DNA of 64,000 nt from Sistotremastrum niveocremeum HHB9708 (Eukaryota; Basidiomycota; Agaricomycetes; Sistotremastrales; Sistotremastraceae): NCBI GenBank assembly GCA_001630475.1, contig KV419395.1, positions 872,753 through 936,752 of the forward strand, read 5' to 3'. Below are positions 40,552 to 53,100 of the stretch, piece by piece. The position numbers and the translations under genes are program-made. Position 1 is the stretch's first letter. Each line of letters opens with the position of its first letter. The notes under the pieces were generated by a model. That model saw only the letters and a program-made list of their open reading frames with translations, was not told the DNA's origin and ran no database searches.

Positions 40552-43143
40552 TCATCTCACGGGAGTCATGGCACCCAGACCAAGTTTCGTGTTCTTGATA
40601 ATGGCAGTTAACGGATCTGCAAGACCTCCAGTCATCCCAATGCGATCACCCTCACCCCACCTAGACATAAAACAATGAGAAAAAAAGCATATTGTTGAAA
40701 TCAGAATGTCATACCCCATTTGTGCAAGTAGCTTGAACCCAATGTTGCTCTCCCCGATCCTTGGAGCCTCCTTGCCAACTTCGTCTCCGTCACGATGTCG
40801 TCCCGCGAACACTCTACCTTTGTTAGATCCATTCATCTCTACGCGACCACCAGTTAATTTTCGGATCTTCCGCTCGTCAATCCCTATACCGGTCTTGGTC
40901 GTCTTGATCAAGGTCGTGAAACGTGAAGCTCCTTTGTTGTGGCTCTTGCTCTTCAAGTTGAAGGCAAGGGCGAGCTGGTGGATTTTGGCCCTACTAGCTT
41001 TATCCATCGGGGGCAGGCTTGTCTCCCGAGGCCCTCCAATGTCGAGCACAAAATCACGGATCTCCGTCTCTATTTTCTTCATATCGACGGCTTTTCCATC
41101 AGTGAGGAGAGTGAGATTCGTTGCACGGAACTTCTCCCGTTTCTTCCCTCCTTTCCGTGGACTGAGGAAAGTCGAAAACTCTTGCTCAAGTTTGGCTTGC
41201 CGGCGATCCTCTTTGCGTTTTGCCTTGGCCTGTCTATCTTTTTCCCATTGCTGTTGAAGATGGGGCGGTATGTCTTTCTGCTTTACAGAATGGTCTAGGG
41301 GAGGTTGATCGATAAATCACCTTGCATATCGCCTGACTATAAAATACGTACCGTTCTCAGAGTACAATTCCTCAAATTCGTCATAATCCATAAAATCGCC
41401 AGAGACAATCGACTTGAGGAGCCTTTTCTTGTCTTTTCGTCCCAAGGAAGAAAAATTTGCGCCGTCCAAGTACGCCTGGGGATATGATCAGATGGTGCAA
41501 AAGTAAATGGCTTGTGTAACAAACATCTATGTCCGATAACTTCCGTGGTGACGCATCACCAGACTCTCTATGATGTTCTGAATCGTCACCGTCCGGTTTA
41601 CTGGGTTCTTTAGTTTTTGAAGCTCCCCTGCTCCGAACTTCAGCCAGACGTGCACCAAAAGAACTCGCGGGGTCCAGTGAGGAAGCATCAGATCCGTCCT
41701 CTTCATCGGACTCAGATTCACTACTGGATTCTTCGTCCTTTAATGCCTGTTGGTCGTATATCGAGGTCAATGCCTCAATGAGACCCTGGCCTTCGTCGCT
41801 ACTGGCAGCGCTGTTCTCCTGATCTTCTTTGAGCATGATTTCTTCGTCAGCAATATCGTCCATGGTAGTTTGATTGACGCCGTCAAAGTTGATGAGGTTA
41901 TTCAGCATGTTGGCGTAGGTTGCCTCATCTACGTCTGAGTCAAGATCCATATCGTTGGGCTGTTCTTGCTCGGTTGGGGTGTCTAAGCCATCAGCGTGCA
42001 TCTGCCGTTCTTGAAGCATAGCACCCATGAAACCGAAGGAACTGCAACCACTGGATTGATGGAGACGCGCCAATCTACGGTCTTTTTTAGGCGTTTTGCG
42101 CTTCTGCAAGGGAGTTGTGGAGCCAAGTTTCAAGGTATGTTGGAACGAGAAGGTCAAAGAGTCGATGGAGGGTGGCGTTGGAACTCGAGGTCGCGCCTCC
42201 GTGGCTACAGCTGTTGCATCCTTTGGACTGGCGCTTTCATAAGGGGACCCGCTCCGAGGCATTGGTGCTTCATAGACGATGACATCGTCTTCAGTAGCTT
42301 TGAAAGAGCTCGAGAGTTCTTCGGATGAGTCGCTCCTGAGGATCAGGGTAGCAGGTGGTAAATTGTGGATAGGTCCTTGCTGGGGACTGTCAGTTGTCTC
42401 TGTGAGCTCGACCGCTCGAGTATGCACAACGGATATTTCTGGCAACTGAATCGACTTCTCTTCTTCTGGCCGCGGATGCGGGATCGAAAATTGATTGAAG
42501 ACGGCGCCCACGCGTTCTACAGCACTGAGGGGAGTGTCATGTGGTTCAAGGGCTGGCAGGATTTTAGCAGTGACCGCAAGGGAGATAGGGAGATCCTAAC
42601 GAGCTGAGTCATTGCTTTGCAGTATTTCTTCGACCTGTTGGAATAGTATACGATGGTGAACGGCTGGCACAAACAATACAGGCTTCAATAGAGGTCGTGT
42701 CCTCTCTAGTTCTTTTAGAGCTTCGGCTTGAAATCTAGTTTGTCTCGGTGGGCTTCCGAAACCTAGACCTCCTCCACGACCACGAAATGTTGACGGGGAA
42801 CCGCGATTTGTGCCATTGAATCGTCGAGCGCTCGGGCTGCCTGTGGATTGTCTGGGTCGCGCTGGCTCCTCGAACTGACTAGCAAACAGCGTAAAGTCTA
42901 GTGGGATTGTTTGAGAACGTCTTATAAGGCTGATGGTTCGATAGAAGGAGAAATACCTCCAAAATCGCCTTCAAAATCTACGTCATTCTGTTGTCCAGCC
43001 CTGAAAGGCCCAGGGCTGCCACCCCCACGTCCTCGTCCCCTACCTCTGCCTCTTGCCCTGCCTCTACCTCTGCCTCTGCCTCTAGGAACTTGGTTGCCGT
43101 CTCCTTGACTGAAGCCGCGGCCGCCTCTGTAGTTTCCAGGCAT
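40552..43143 (-). CDS. SQS1-like R3H and G-patch protein
   Basis: Yeast Sqs1/Pfa1 binds and stimulates the DEAH helicase Prp43 through its G-patch, in splicing and ribosome biogenesis. The N-terminus here is a strong RG repeat (MPGNYRGGRGFSQGDGNQVP, then RGRGRGRGRARGRGRGR), as in Sqs1. The middle is acidic and disordered (ESSSESESDEEDGSDASSLD) with VSGDFMDYDEFEELYSEN near the R3H. The R3H-like region reads IRDFVLDIGGPRETSLPPMD with IHQLALAFNLKSKSHNKG. The G-patch at the C-terminus is ESNIGFKLLAQMGWGEGDRI followed by GLADPLTAIIKNTKLGLG, split by a short intron near 40660-40710. The start is ATG at 43143. About five introns, some near 40 nt, are needed. The order RG, acidic, R3H, G-patch supports the call. 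Confidence 0.85.
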
Positions 43144-43698
43144 CTACAGGTAAGTGTTTGAAGTTCTGACTAGATGCGGTTCCACAGGTACCGCGGTGAA
43201 AACAAGCGCCCACCCGGACTCGGACCGAGCACGTTTGTATTCTTTTGAAGTTGAAACTTGCACTGGATCAACTTGCACTAAATACGACGTTCGACTAATG
43301 TTGGGACAAGTACAGACATTGCATTGCATTGAGAAAGAATGGAAGATATCATTCAGAGCTATGTAAGTAAAGAAAGCAAGAGAATACGGCATGATAGACA
43401 GATGGAAGAAACAAACGATGCGTGAAGTGACAAGGGGCCAGTATGAAATGGAAAGAGATAGTATAAGTGATGTCAAACAGAAAAAGTGAATGAAACGACA
43501 GTGAGGACGAGTTAACCTCGTTGAATACTTTTTGGTCTCGCATAAAGAAGACGATCCTTGCCCACGGAATTCTTGCCCCTCGGCTTCACACAACCCTTCG
43601 TTGAAACAACTGCCAGAAGCACAGTCGATTTCGACAGAAGGGCTTTGCAAGGCTGCTTCGTCCTCTTCATCAGTTCCTTTTGGTCACATCCATGGGCA
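43144..43698. other. Intergenic region between SQS1-like and G3BP-like genes
   Basis: About 550 bp with no gene I can support. On the minus strand at 43206-43235 a segment (GCTCGGTCCGAGTCCGGGTGGGC) resembles a tRNA T-arm plus 3' acceptor strand followed by a T-rich stretch, but no matching 5' acceptor or D-arm is found. Otherwise it should be the 3' UTR of the G3BP-like gene and the promoter of the SQS1-like gene. Confidence 0.3.
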
Positions 43699-45332
43699 TT
43701 ACTTGGCGGAAGACCCGGGAGCAACACCACCTCCAGCCCCAGCGCCACCACGACCACCACGGCCACCGCCCCTGCCACCCCTGAAAGCACCCCGCAATTC
43801 GCCATTGGGAGGTGCTCCGCCTCGAGGACGAGGGGGAGGCCTATCGCCACGCTCCTTGCGGGTCTCCACATTAATACGAACTTGACCACCATCTCCAGCA
43901 TCTATCCGGATGCCCCCTTCGCCTCCCTGGTTAACAGACAATGACGCGACGATCGCCTTCCTCGCGGACTCAACAGACATGAACTCGAAGAAAGCACACG
44001 CTTTGGATCGGACGATCTCAAGCTCCTTCAAGGGACCGAACCTGTTCGTGAGCACAGTTGTCAAAGCTTGGTGGCTAATGACTTCTGTAACACCCTAAAT
44101 TCAATATGGCGTTAGCATGAAATCAAGCAATAAGTTAATTAGAAATCCCTACCTTGACGAAACATTGAGGGGTAGTTACGGAAATCGCAGCATTATAAGC
44201 ACTCTGTCCATCCCTTTCACTGCGTTCATTTGGTCTTGGGGTTCCGGGGCCTGGTCCGCGCGCAGGTGCTCCAGTCACGGCGGCACCGGTTGGTTCACGA
44301 AGGGCAGGAGTGGTCGCGCCAGAAGCAGCTGGAGAAACAGGAGCTGCACTAGCACCCTTCGCTTCCTGGGCTACAGCATTGCCCCACCTGTGAGGGTTAG
44401 CCGCTGCCAAATTAGCCCATGTTTTCGGAGCGGGGGGTGCAGGGGGTTGAGCAGGAGCTGCAGCGGGAGTCTGAGGCACCGCGGCAGGAGCAGCGGCAGG
44501 AGGAGGAGTGGCGACAGGGGCAACTGGCGCCGGAGAAGGCGCGGGCTCAGGAGCGCTCTCAGCAGCAGCGGGGGCGGGAACAGATTCTTCAACGGGAGCA
44601 GGCTCAGGAGCGACTGCCTCAGCCTCGGGGGCTTCCTCTTCAACAGTTGCTGCTGGCTCGGGTTCCACAGCCTTAGGTTCAGCGTGATACCCATTGACAG
44701 TGGGAGGTTCCACGACCGCAGCTTTAGTTTCAGCCACTGGAGGTTCCTCTTTGACGGCGGCTGGGGCCGGCTCTGTGGCATGAACTGGAGACGCAGGGGC
44801 CTCTGATTCTGCGACCGCCTCTCCTTCCACGTCATCGCTGTCAACCGACTCTTCCTTCAGGAAGCGGAAAATGTCATTCAAGACAAAGTAGCCGTGAGGC
44901 TGCTCAGCGAGGAAGAAAGTCTGGGCAAATTTGCGCCAAGGTTCACCGTTATTTGACATTTCACCGATGACTTGGATGATGATGCCATTGTTGGCAGAAG
45001 ACTGAGCGTCGACGGAATGAATGAACACTTTGCAATCCTGAAAACCGATGGACAAGATTTTATTGTGGATTTCCTGAAGAAGGTGACACTGAGACGAGAA
45101 ACAGAGGCAAATGAGGAGGACATACATGTTGACCATAGCACGGCTTCACGTCCTCACCCTCAACCCCATGAATGAATGTAGATATTTTAGTGTAGAAGCA
45201 ATGAAGACGGTCGGGTTGCTTGTTGACATAAGTGTAGTATTGGGGTACAAATTGCCAGCCAACTTCAGATGGGACGACGTTGGCATGAACAGTAGAATGT
45301 GCTGAAGAGGCTGCGGGCGTGGATGAAGCCAT
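43699..45332 (-). CDS. G3BP-like RNA-binding protein (NTF2-like plus RRM)
   Basis: G3BP/Nxt3/Bre5-type proteins bind RNA and partner with a deubiquitinase, and many assemble stress granules. The N-terminus is an NTF2-like domain: VPSEVGWQFVPQYYTYVNKQ, FIHSVDAQSSANNGIIIQVI, KFAQTFFLAEQPHGYFVLND and IFRFL. A long acidic then Ala/Pro-rich linker follows (about 200 residues) with WANLAAANPHRWG. The RRM reads QCFVK, intron, GVTEVISHQALTTVLTNRFG, LKELEIVRSKACAFFEFMSV. The C-terminus is Gly/Arg-rich (RGAFRGGRGGGRGGRGG). Small introns interrupt the NTF2 part and the RRM. The start is ATG at 45332 (MASSTPAASSAHSTVHANVV) and the stop is at 43699. The order NTF2, acidic, RRM, RGG is that of G3BP. Confidence 0.9.
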
Positions 45333-45866
45333 TACGGAAGAAAACTATGTGGCATGAGCACGAATATATCACCCCAAAAAAGAACAGAAGAAAGAAGGAA
45401 TGGAAGGTGCCAGAGCAAAGCTTACTTTTCAGGAGCCAGAGATACTTCTAAATGCGACTAATGCAGGTTGGAAGGAGAAATTTGATACAGAGACCAGCGC
45501 GCGGATGCAAAGGGGTCAAGTTCGTGGATGTGGACGAGAACGTGAACCTCGGAGAGCCACAGCTTTTTCAGGCCTGCACAGATGATTACTAATCACACGA
45601 CTCGATACAAAATAGAGCAAAAATAATCAATGCCAGTGTATATGTACGACTACAACTCGAATATTCTATCGAACAAAGAGTAGGACGATTGAACGTGAAT
45701 GAAATTCGCAGTCAAATTTAATATATGCCTCGTTTCCCCTAACCATCACCCACTGAGAAGTGTGACGTAGTGAATAGGAGGCAATCTCAGACGACTTAGT
45801 GCACCGACAATGGACAAGGGACGGACAAAGCAAAGTGGCATTAACTGACTAAAGGCGGAGAAAAAC
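45333..45866. other. Intergenic region between G3BP-like and uL16 genes
   Basis: About 530 bp with no supported gene. It should hold the 5' leader and promoter of the G3BP-like gene and the 3' UTR of the ribosomal protein gene. Short open frames here have no recognisable content. Confidence 0.35.
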
Positions 45867-46616
45867 CTACGCCTTGAGCTGAGCTCGCAGGTTCTTCTCG
45901 AGAGGACCCTTGTTGCGAATGTACTGTACATATGCACCATCCCTGAAAGCCGATGAGTACGAATCTTATATAAAAGTTTGTGAACACGTACTGGAGCACT
46001 CTCTTCTCCTCTTTCAATTTCAGATAATCCTCACGGTTCACACCGGTGAAACCCCATTTACGAGAGACAATGATCTTCTGGCGACCGGGGAACTTATAAC
46101 GAGCACGACGGAGAGCTTCCTGAATCACAGGGGCAGTAGCATCCTTGCAACGGATGGACATGATGATCTGCCCAATGTTAACACGGGCGACAGTGCCATA
46201 GGGCTTGCCCCAAGCTCCACGCATGCCAGTTTGAAGCCTACGATTAAATTAGCCAACATAGTCGCAGTAAATTATCAGTTAACTTGCCTATCAGCTCCAG
46301 CACATGACAACATCTTGTTAATGCGGATGACGTGGAAGGGGTGAACGCGGACTCTCAGATGGAAAGAATCCTTGCCGGAAGTCTTGGTGACATATTTGTT
46401 GGCACAGATACGAGCTGCCTCGAGAGCTTCACTGGAAAGCTGCTCGTACTCGTCTGACACGAGATGGCAACAGAAAGGGAATTCGTCGACGGAGGCACGC
46501 TTGCGTCCAAGATCGAATATTCTGATCTTGGGGTCGGGAACACCGCGGTTGTAGCGAGACTTGGGGTAAGGCTTGTTCTTGCAGTAGCGGTAGCAGCGGG
46601 CGGGACGACGACCCAT
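45867..46616 (-). CDS. RPL10: 60S ribosomal protein L10 (uL16)
   Basis: uL16 joins late pre-60S subunits and is needed for release of Nmd3. The start [20 protein letters not shown] is the eukaryotic uL16 signature. It continues [99 protein letters not shown] and [12 protein letters not shown], and ends [20 protein letters not shown]. Two coding introns lie at about 46287-46240 and 45993-45944. The stop is TAG at 45867-45869. An intron also lies in the 5' leader (46742-46626). Length is normal, about 215 aa. Confidence 0.95.
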
Positions 46617-46625
46617 TTTGACAAG

Positions 46626-46742
46626 CTAGGGAGGCTTAGTCAGTACTACATCCAACTCGATCGCAACACATCCATCCACAAGACCAGGTCATAATGGCCA
46701 GATTTCGCAAGACGAGATGGTTCAGACAATAACGACGCTCAC
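46626..46742 (-). other. 5' leader intron of the uL16 gene
   Basis: A GTGAGCG donor follows CCGCCACAG, and the acceptor CCCTAG lies 10 nt before the ATG, with CTGACTAAG as a likely branch region. The leader upstream of the donor is pyrimidine-rich, as is common in ribosomal protein genes. Confidence 0.55.
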
Positions 46743-47172
46743 CTGTGGCGGAGGGAAGGGGAAAAGTGGGTGTCGACGGTGAGCGTGCCGCCTTTTGAGG
46801 AGTGAGGGAACGCTGAGCAAGCAAATCAGTCAGCACCGCGTCGCTGATTCAAGCGGCGCCTCAAATGTGACTGGGTAAGTCCGTTAAGTCCGTCGGACCC
46901 GCCGATGTGCTACATGTGCACGGGTATGACGTCAGCTTCATCAAAACGCTTTCATGATCAACTTTGCGAGAATGTGCTCGAGATTGCAGCATAGATACGA
47001 GTCAGACAATGTCAGATACAGTCTGCAGATGCAAATTACAAGTTGGGATCATGTATGATCACAATAATCAGCCGGCATTGGGCGAGACATGAGAGGATCA
47101 TATTTATCCCGATTTGGCACTAGCTCGGGACAGGATCGCGGTGGTTGAGGCCCGCGCTCCTTGCTCCTCGCC

Positions 47173-49617
47173 ATGGCGGACTCGAGTCTCATGTACAGCG
47201 ACTACTTTCGCAGCGAGTCCTCACCAGAAAACAGCAGCTCACCCCAGCAAGTCGCTCACAACCAGTCCGACGCCAGCTCACTCCCGCTCACATTTCCCGA
47301 ATATGATCGCTCGCTGGGCGTCGGCCCCTCGACGTTCTCTCGTTCCGTCCAGTTCCAGGTCCCCCACTTCATCTTAGGAGGCCCGCCCAATGTTGCTCCT
47401 GGTGGCGGCGCCGAGGTCATGCCAGGCATGCTTGCCTCTGTCTCCCCAGGTCCAAGCTCAGGCGGTTGGTTCGTCAATGATTTTGCAAGATATGGCGAAA
47501 GGTTCAGTCAATGCATCCTCATGCACGTGCCCGGTCTGATCGCCTCAATACCAGCAACGATTATTCTGATGCATCTTATTACAACCATGCCTCAGACAGC
47601 ACTTCTCATCACTCCTCACCCTTTTATCATCAGCCGATCCCCATAACATCGCAGACATCTGCTGTCCAAGAAACCGATAACGACGACAAGTCGAGCTCTC
47701 TTACGCTCACCAACACTACGTTTCAGCAATCTGTCGGACCCTCCCAAATCAACCCAAGAACTTTCCCTCTCGATGCCGCTCAGGTCGGCGTTCCCCTGAA
47801 CGTACAGCCACTGCTGTATTCTGCTTCTGGCTTCGATGTCCTTGCCATCCTCGCTCGTGTAGCGACGAGACCCAAACCAAAAATTGTACTGGGTGCTGTC
47901 GACATGACATGCAGCTTTGTCTTTGTATGCTCGTTCATTCTTATATGCGGCCCTTTTCATTGACAATTCGCAGGTCGACGTAAGGAGATACGATAACCCC
48001 GTCGTATATGCTAGCCCAACGTTCTACCAACTCACTGGCTACTCCGAAAGTGAAGTTTTAGGCAGAAACTGCCGCTTCCTACAAAGCCCCGAAGGCAAGG
48101 TCGAACGTGGCGAAGAACGAAAATACACCTCTCCCGAGGCCGTAACTTATCTCAAGAAAAGTCTTGTCGCCGATAAAGAGTGCCAGACCAGCCTCATCAA
48201 CTATCGCAAAGACGGACGAGCATTCATCAACCTCATAACCGTCATTCCTGTCCCCGGCGACGATGGAGATGAAATTGCCTTCCATGTGGGATTCCAAGTG
48301 GATCTTACGGAGCAGCCGAACGCTATTTTGAAACGGCTGAACGATGGGTCATACATCGTCAACTACGGAGCATCCCTGCCTACGCCATCGACTGTGGCTA
48401 AAAGAACAAGAACACGAGCCATCTCCAAAGAGCTCCGGAAAATTATTTCGACACCCATGTCATCCATTCCGGACTCGTCCGAAAAGGAACGCCAGGACCT
48501 CAATTCCCTGATCCTGGACAACTCACATGATTTTATCCATGTCTTATCGCTTAAAGGGTCCTTCCAGTATGTATCCCCAACCGTTCGCGATATTCTCGGC
48601 TACGACGCATCCGAAATGGTTGGAAAATCCATTTCCGATATCTGCCATCCGGCCGATGTCACTCCTGTTCTGCGAGAGCTCAAAGAGTCGTCCGTAACAC
48701 TGCAGCCAGCAGATGCTTCTCTCTCACCTCCCATTAAAACAGTCAACCTCCTTTTCCGAGCCCGAACGAAGTCATCTGGTTACGTCTGGATCGAGAGTCA
48801 GGGGCGGCTTCACGTTGAGCCGGGGAAAGGTCGAAAGTCGATCATACTCAGTGGCCGGTTAAGAGAATTTCCCAGGCTTTCTTGGACATCCATCCATCGA
48901 GCTGGAGGAACTTCAGCGAACGAGTTTTGGGGACAATTGTCTGCGGATGGCCTGTGGCTTGTCGTTAGCCCTGAGGTTGAAACACAACTCAGTTACTCTC
49001 CCGCACAGGTCCTTGGCTCCTCCATTCTTCAGATGGTACCCGCCATAGAACAGCGCATGAGCGTCCTCCAGATGCTTCATGATACGATAAGTGGAGTTCG
49101 GCCCCCTACAGGCGAGAATCATATACAAGTTGTAGTTGATTTCGTGGGCCGGGGAGATCTTCAGCGTCGCGCGCTGTTAATTTGTTATTTGCCGGACGAC
49201 TCTTTGGCACCACCTGATTCATTGGAGGCTCTCCGCAATACCGCCAGCATGCGTCACTCATGTCCAGCCCCGATTGTTTGCCAGGTTCGCTTCCTAAGCG
49301 ACGATCATGCGAAGCCTTCGCAGATACCGCCTTCGTACCTTATGAGTCGTTCACTCGGTCATTCTCGGAGCCCCCCACTCAGTATCGGAAACGTCTTTGA
49401 AGAACTCGACACCACTCGCCATACGAGCTGGCAATACGAGTTGACACAACTCAGATTCGCTAACAAGCGATTGAAAGAAGAAGTCGCGGAACTCGAGAAC
49501 AGGATAGAATCTGAGCACGCATCGTCGTCCTCCACGACGCAACTCGACAACATTATGCGGCCCATCATCCGCACTAAGAAACGATCACGTCCTACCGACG
49601 ATGGCATCGAGCCTTAA
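47173..49617 (+). CDS. WC-1: White Collar 1 blue-light receptor (LOV/PAS)
   Basis: WC-1 senses blue light through a flavin-binding LOV domain and, with WC-2, activates light-regulated genes. After a Ser/Pro/Gln-rich head comes VLGAVDMTCSFVFVDVRRYD, PVVYASPTFYQLTGYSESEV and LGRNCRFLQSPEGKV, whose Cys is the photoadduct residue. Then come YRKDGRAFINLITVIPV and FHVGFQVDLTEQ. A second PAS domain reads SHDFIHVLSLKGSFQYVSPT with RDILGYDASEMVGKSI, and a third starts WGQLSADGLWLVVSPEVE. The C-terminus is a coiled coil (QLRFANKRLKEEVAELENRI) and a basic KKRSRP. It has no GATA zinc finger, as known for basidiomycete WC-1. An intron precedes VDVRRYD (about 47926-47971). A frame change near 47473-47507 needs a 35-nt intron. 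The start is ATG at 47173. Confidence 0.88.
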
Positions 49618-50111
49618 AGTGGGCGCACATTCTTATTCCAGCATGTTTCCCCCCTTTCTGTTCGTCCTGTTTATAGCATTTTTTCGACCCGAACTTTACT
49701 GTATTACGACTCTAGTGCATTCGCTAGACTTAATATCGTTGAGACTACACGTTGTCTGCCTGCCCTGCCTGCGCTTGTACCATCACCACTTTCTTGTATG
49801 TACATCTCTGTATAGTAGCTATATACGACCTTACTTCGGATTCATCACTTAGCTAACACCATAGCATAGGATGCAGTTATTTAGCTAACTTATAGACTGA
49901 TTCATTCCTCAGCCACACTGGAATTGATATCACTTTTCGAAATGCTCTTTTCTAGAGTTACTCAGTCGGGGACAATCAGGAGGGCATTCGGTCCACTTCA
50001 CACGGCAATCTTGAAAACTAAAGCTTGATCTGCGAAGAGATATCCACGATGTGACAAAACGCAGTGTACGCATTATGAAATAGCAGTTATTAATGAGTGG
50101 TTTAGCTTTAC
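49618..50111. other. Convergent intergenic region, WC-1 and BTB/CAP-Gly genes
   Basis: About 490 bp of AT-richer sequence between two stop codons. It fits two 3' UTRs. No gene, repeat or structured RNA is evident. Confidence 0.4.
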
Positions 50112-53100
50112 TTATAAATCCGATCCTACAGCGTCCACGACATAGAGAACTTGTCGAGGCCGTACAAACAGTCCTCTCGATTCCGAATTAGACACATCAG
50201 ACGTAGCGGGCGAGACGCTTCGCATTCGTTTGACGCGATCAACGCCCAACTGCTCGCCCTCGCGCTTCAGCGCTTGCTTCTGCTTAGAGTGACCAACAGC
50301 ATTATCGATGCGTCGCCTTCTCGCCGCGCGTTCCTCTCCGTCGTCCCATTCTGAACCAGCGCTGATTTCAAAGTACCGTACGCCGCCCCAACTTCCATCG
50401 TTCCATTGTCTTCCTTCAAGCTTTTCTTGTCCCCAGGTCTCACTAACTGGGACCTCAACACCGACCCACGGCCCTTGTTCGCCCTCCACTTCGCCAATGT
50501 AGCGAGCGAAAGCTCGGAATCGAGCGCGTTTGGAAGAGATGATGCAAGGAATGCCCACATTAAGGGTTGCTCCTTTCGGAATGGGCACAGTGGGTCGACG
50601 TAATGAGACGCGCATGGTCTCAGATGAGGATCGAATGACTTCGACAGGCTCATTGGCAATCATGGTTGCATTAACAGCGGATTCTTTGATAGTCTCATTA
50701 GACTCTTTCCGACTGAGACCACTCATAGGGCTCCCCCTGATAGTGGAATCGCCTTCGTCGCTTTCTGAAATGGGTCTTCCAGCCGCGTTGTTGACAGGTA
50801 AGGCACGACCTTTGCCTTTGCGATCTGGTGTGGAAGTAACATGTGATGCAGAGGAGGATGGTCCTTTCTCAGGAACTGCTGGGGGTCTGTCGACCACAGG
50901 AGAAATTGGTTTTGAAGCAGTCGTCCTTTTCGACGCTGTAGAAATGTGAGAGTGCACTGAAGCAGTGGATTTTGGTCTTGCAAGCGGCGGCGCCGGGTTA
51001 ACAGGGCTGACAGGCTTTACGACCCGTTTCGCCCCAGCTCCAACTGCACTCGATGAGGAGGCCGAGACCGTGGAAGAGTTCGAGATCCGGCGGGTTCGAG
51101 GTTCTGAGGGAACCCCCAACGTGTTCTTCTTGACACTTGCATTCGATGCATTCGATGAAACAGAACCCCTTCGGGATCTAGGCACGGAGAGAGTATTTGT
51201 ACTAACTTCTGACCGTGCAGTCTTGAAAATAGATGTGGCGTCACTTTTCGTCGAAGCAGTAGACATCGGTCTTGAAGGGCCTGCTCGAATGACCGTCGAT
51301 GCTCTGGGTGTAGCAGTTCCGGACTCTGTTTCTTTCGGGAGAGGCGGGCGAACGATAGGTTGTGCGTCTTTTCGCACGGTCGGTGCGCGAGACCGGACTG
51401 AAGTGACCGAGCTAGCGACAGACTTTGGCCGCGATTCTCTGATATTCTCGGACTGGATGCTGGGCGTGGTACTTCGGATACTAGTCTTCGTCGGGGATGG
51501 TTTGGCCTGGGGTACAGGCGTTCGAGGGGATTTCACACTCTCGCGAGTCGTTGAGACTGACGCAGTACTGCGTGCCACAGAACGCACCGAACTACCTGAC
51601 GACAGGACGCGATCCCTTGCGATAGAGCTGACGGTGACAACTGTGTTTCTGTTGGCCTTTGCCAAGTTCCGGTTGAGGACACTAGCTCGTAATGAAGTGA
51701 CACTGGCAGTTTCGGCGTCTGCATCGGCTTTCTCAACCTTAAGCCTAGCGTTTGCCCTAGTTTCAGGTGTTCGATTGACAACGGTGAGTGGGTGGTTTAG
51801 AAGATCTTCGACGGGGACGTCGATTTCTGTTGCAACTATAAGAGACGAGGAATATAGGGAGATAATTTATGCATACCGTGGCTGATTTCGGTCAGGCACC
51901 AATTCTCAAGATTATTGAATCCTGACTCTTGGCGAACCGTGACCCAGTGGCGACGTAACCATTGTCGAACATTGTCACGAGCAGTGTCCACAGCATGGCG
52001 AACGGCAGAGTGTGACGGTAATAATGTATGTCCCGCTTCAGTAGGATGTGGACGCAAAAGGATGGAAGAGACCAAAGTCTGAAATTTGAATGTCAGGAAT
52101 ACAAATCATTTTATGCTGATATAGACGGACCTGGTACACCAGAGCGGCATTCTTATCTCGCAGCCCACGTAAGACTGATTCCATAATCTGACCGATCTGC
52201 TCGGGCTGTTCGAATTTAACGCCATCGGCGTCCATAATTGACAGCCACTCCTGCTGCTCAAAACATTCTTCCGCATGGTGGCACAAAGCTTCATCAACGA
52301 GCTTTCGTGCACCAAGCAGTGCATCGCGAGAAGTATCGGCCCAACTTTCCTGAGAAAGTTTGGTACCTTTCGCAATTAGTCTGAGGCCCTTCTCAATGGA
52401 GAACAGGAGAGGGAAGATATTTATCGGAATAGCACGTTTGCCCACTCCTTTGATGACAGCGTCGCGCGTCTTGACCGGGAGACTCGCGAATTCCGAGTTA
52501 CACCATCCCTCGCCACATAAGCCGACGAGAGCTCTGCGGGCCCCACGTTCGAGATACATGTTCTTGACGTCATCGGCGGTTGCAAACTCAAGAACGCGAG
52601 GAGCACGCCTGCCGCACTGGCGACAACGACAACCTTCAACTCCCCATCGGCCTCCAGTGACCTTCTCATATTCGTCGAAGTTTAAGAATGCGTGGAATAG
52701 GCCGTGGAGGCTCTCTTGGATTATTCTGGCTTGAATCTCGTTGAAGAGGGAAGTGAGGGAGAGAAACATCGCAGCCCGCATGATGTGGAATGCGGTGTCG
52801 AGATCATAAGTGCGGTGAGAGAAAATGAGAGTTCCGGTGTATATATACCCGAGGGTGAAGTGCAAAGATGCGGGGGTGAAAGGAGGAGAAGGTAGAGTGA
52901 GGGTCAAGGGCTGACCCGGTTCGGATGGTGGTAGAGCAAAGCTCCCCATGAGTTGAGCCCGAAAGTACGGGGATCGAGAGACAAGGATGAAGCGGTGGGA
53001 CGAAAAAATCGCAGTTGTCTCTTCGCCCTCTGGAATGGTGGAGGATACAAACGTTCCTGTAAGAGATATTCGAACATCCGAGTAGAGACGTGATCTCCAC

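Noticed and set aside
43010-43090. CCTCTGCCTCTG-type tandem repeat as a microsatellite
   Set aside because: It encodes the RG repeat of the SQS1-like protein on the minus strand, so it is coding low complexity rather than an independent repeat.
43195-43245. Possible tRNA on the minus strand
   Set aside because: A T-arm-like segment and acceptor-like 3' strand are visible, but no complementary 5' acceptor, D-arm or anticodon arm could be found.
44117-44806. 229-codon + strand ORF rich in Gly/Arg/Ser
   Set aside because: Antisense shadow of the Ala/Pro-rich linker of the G3BP-like gene.
50965-51885. 306-codon open frame on the + strand
   Set aside because: It is fully antisense to the Ser/Arg-rich linker of the BTB/CAP-Gly gene; its length follows from codon bias and it shows no family signature.
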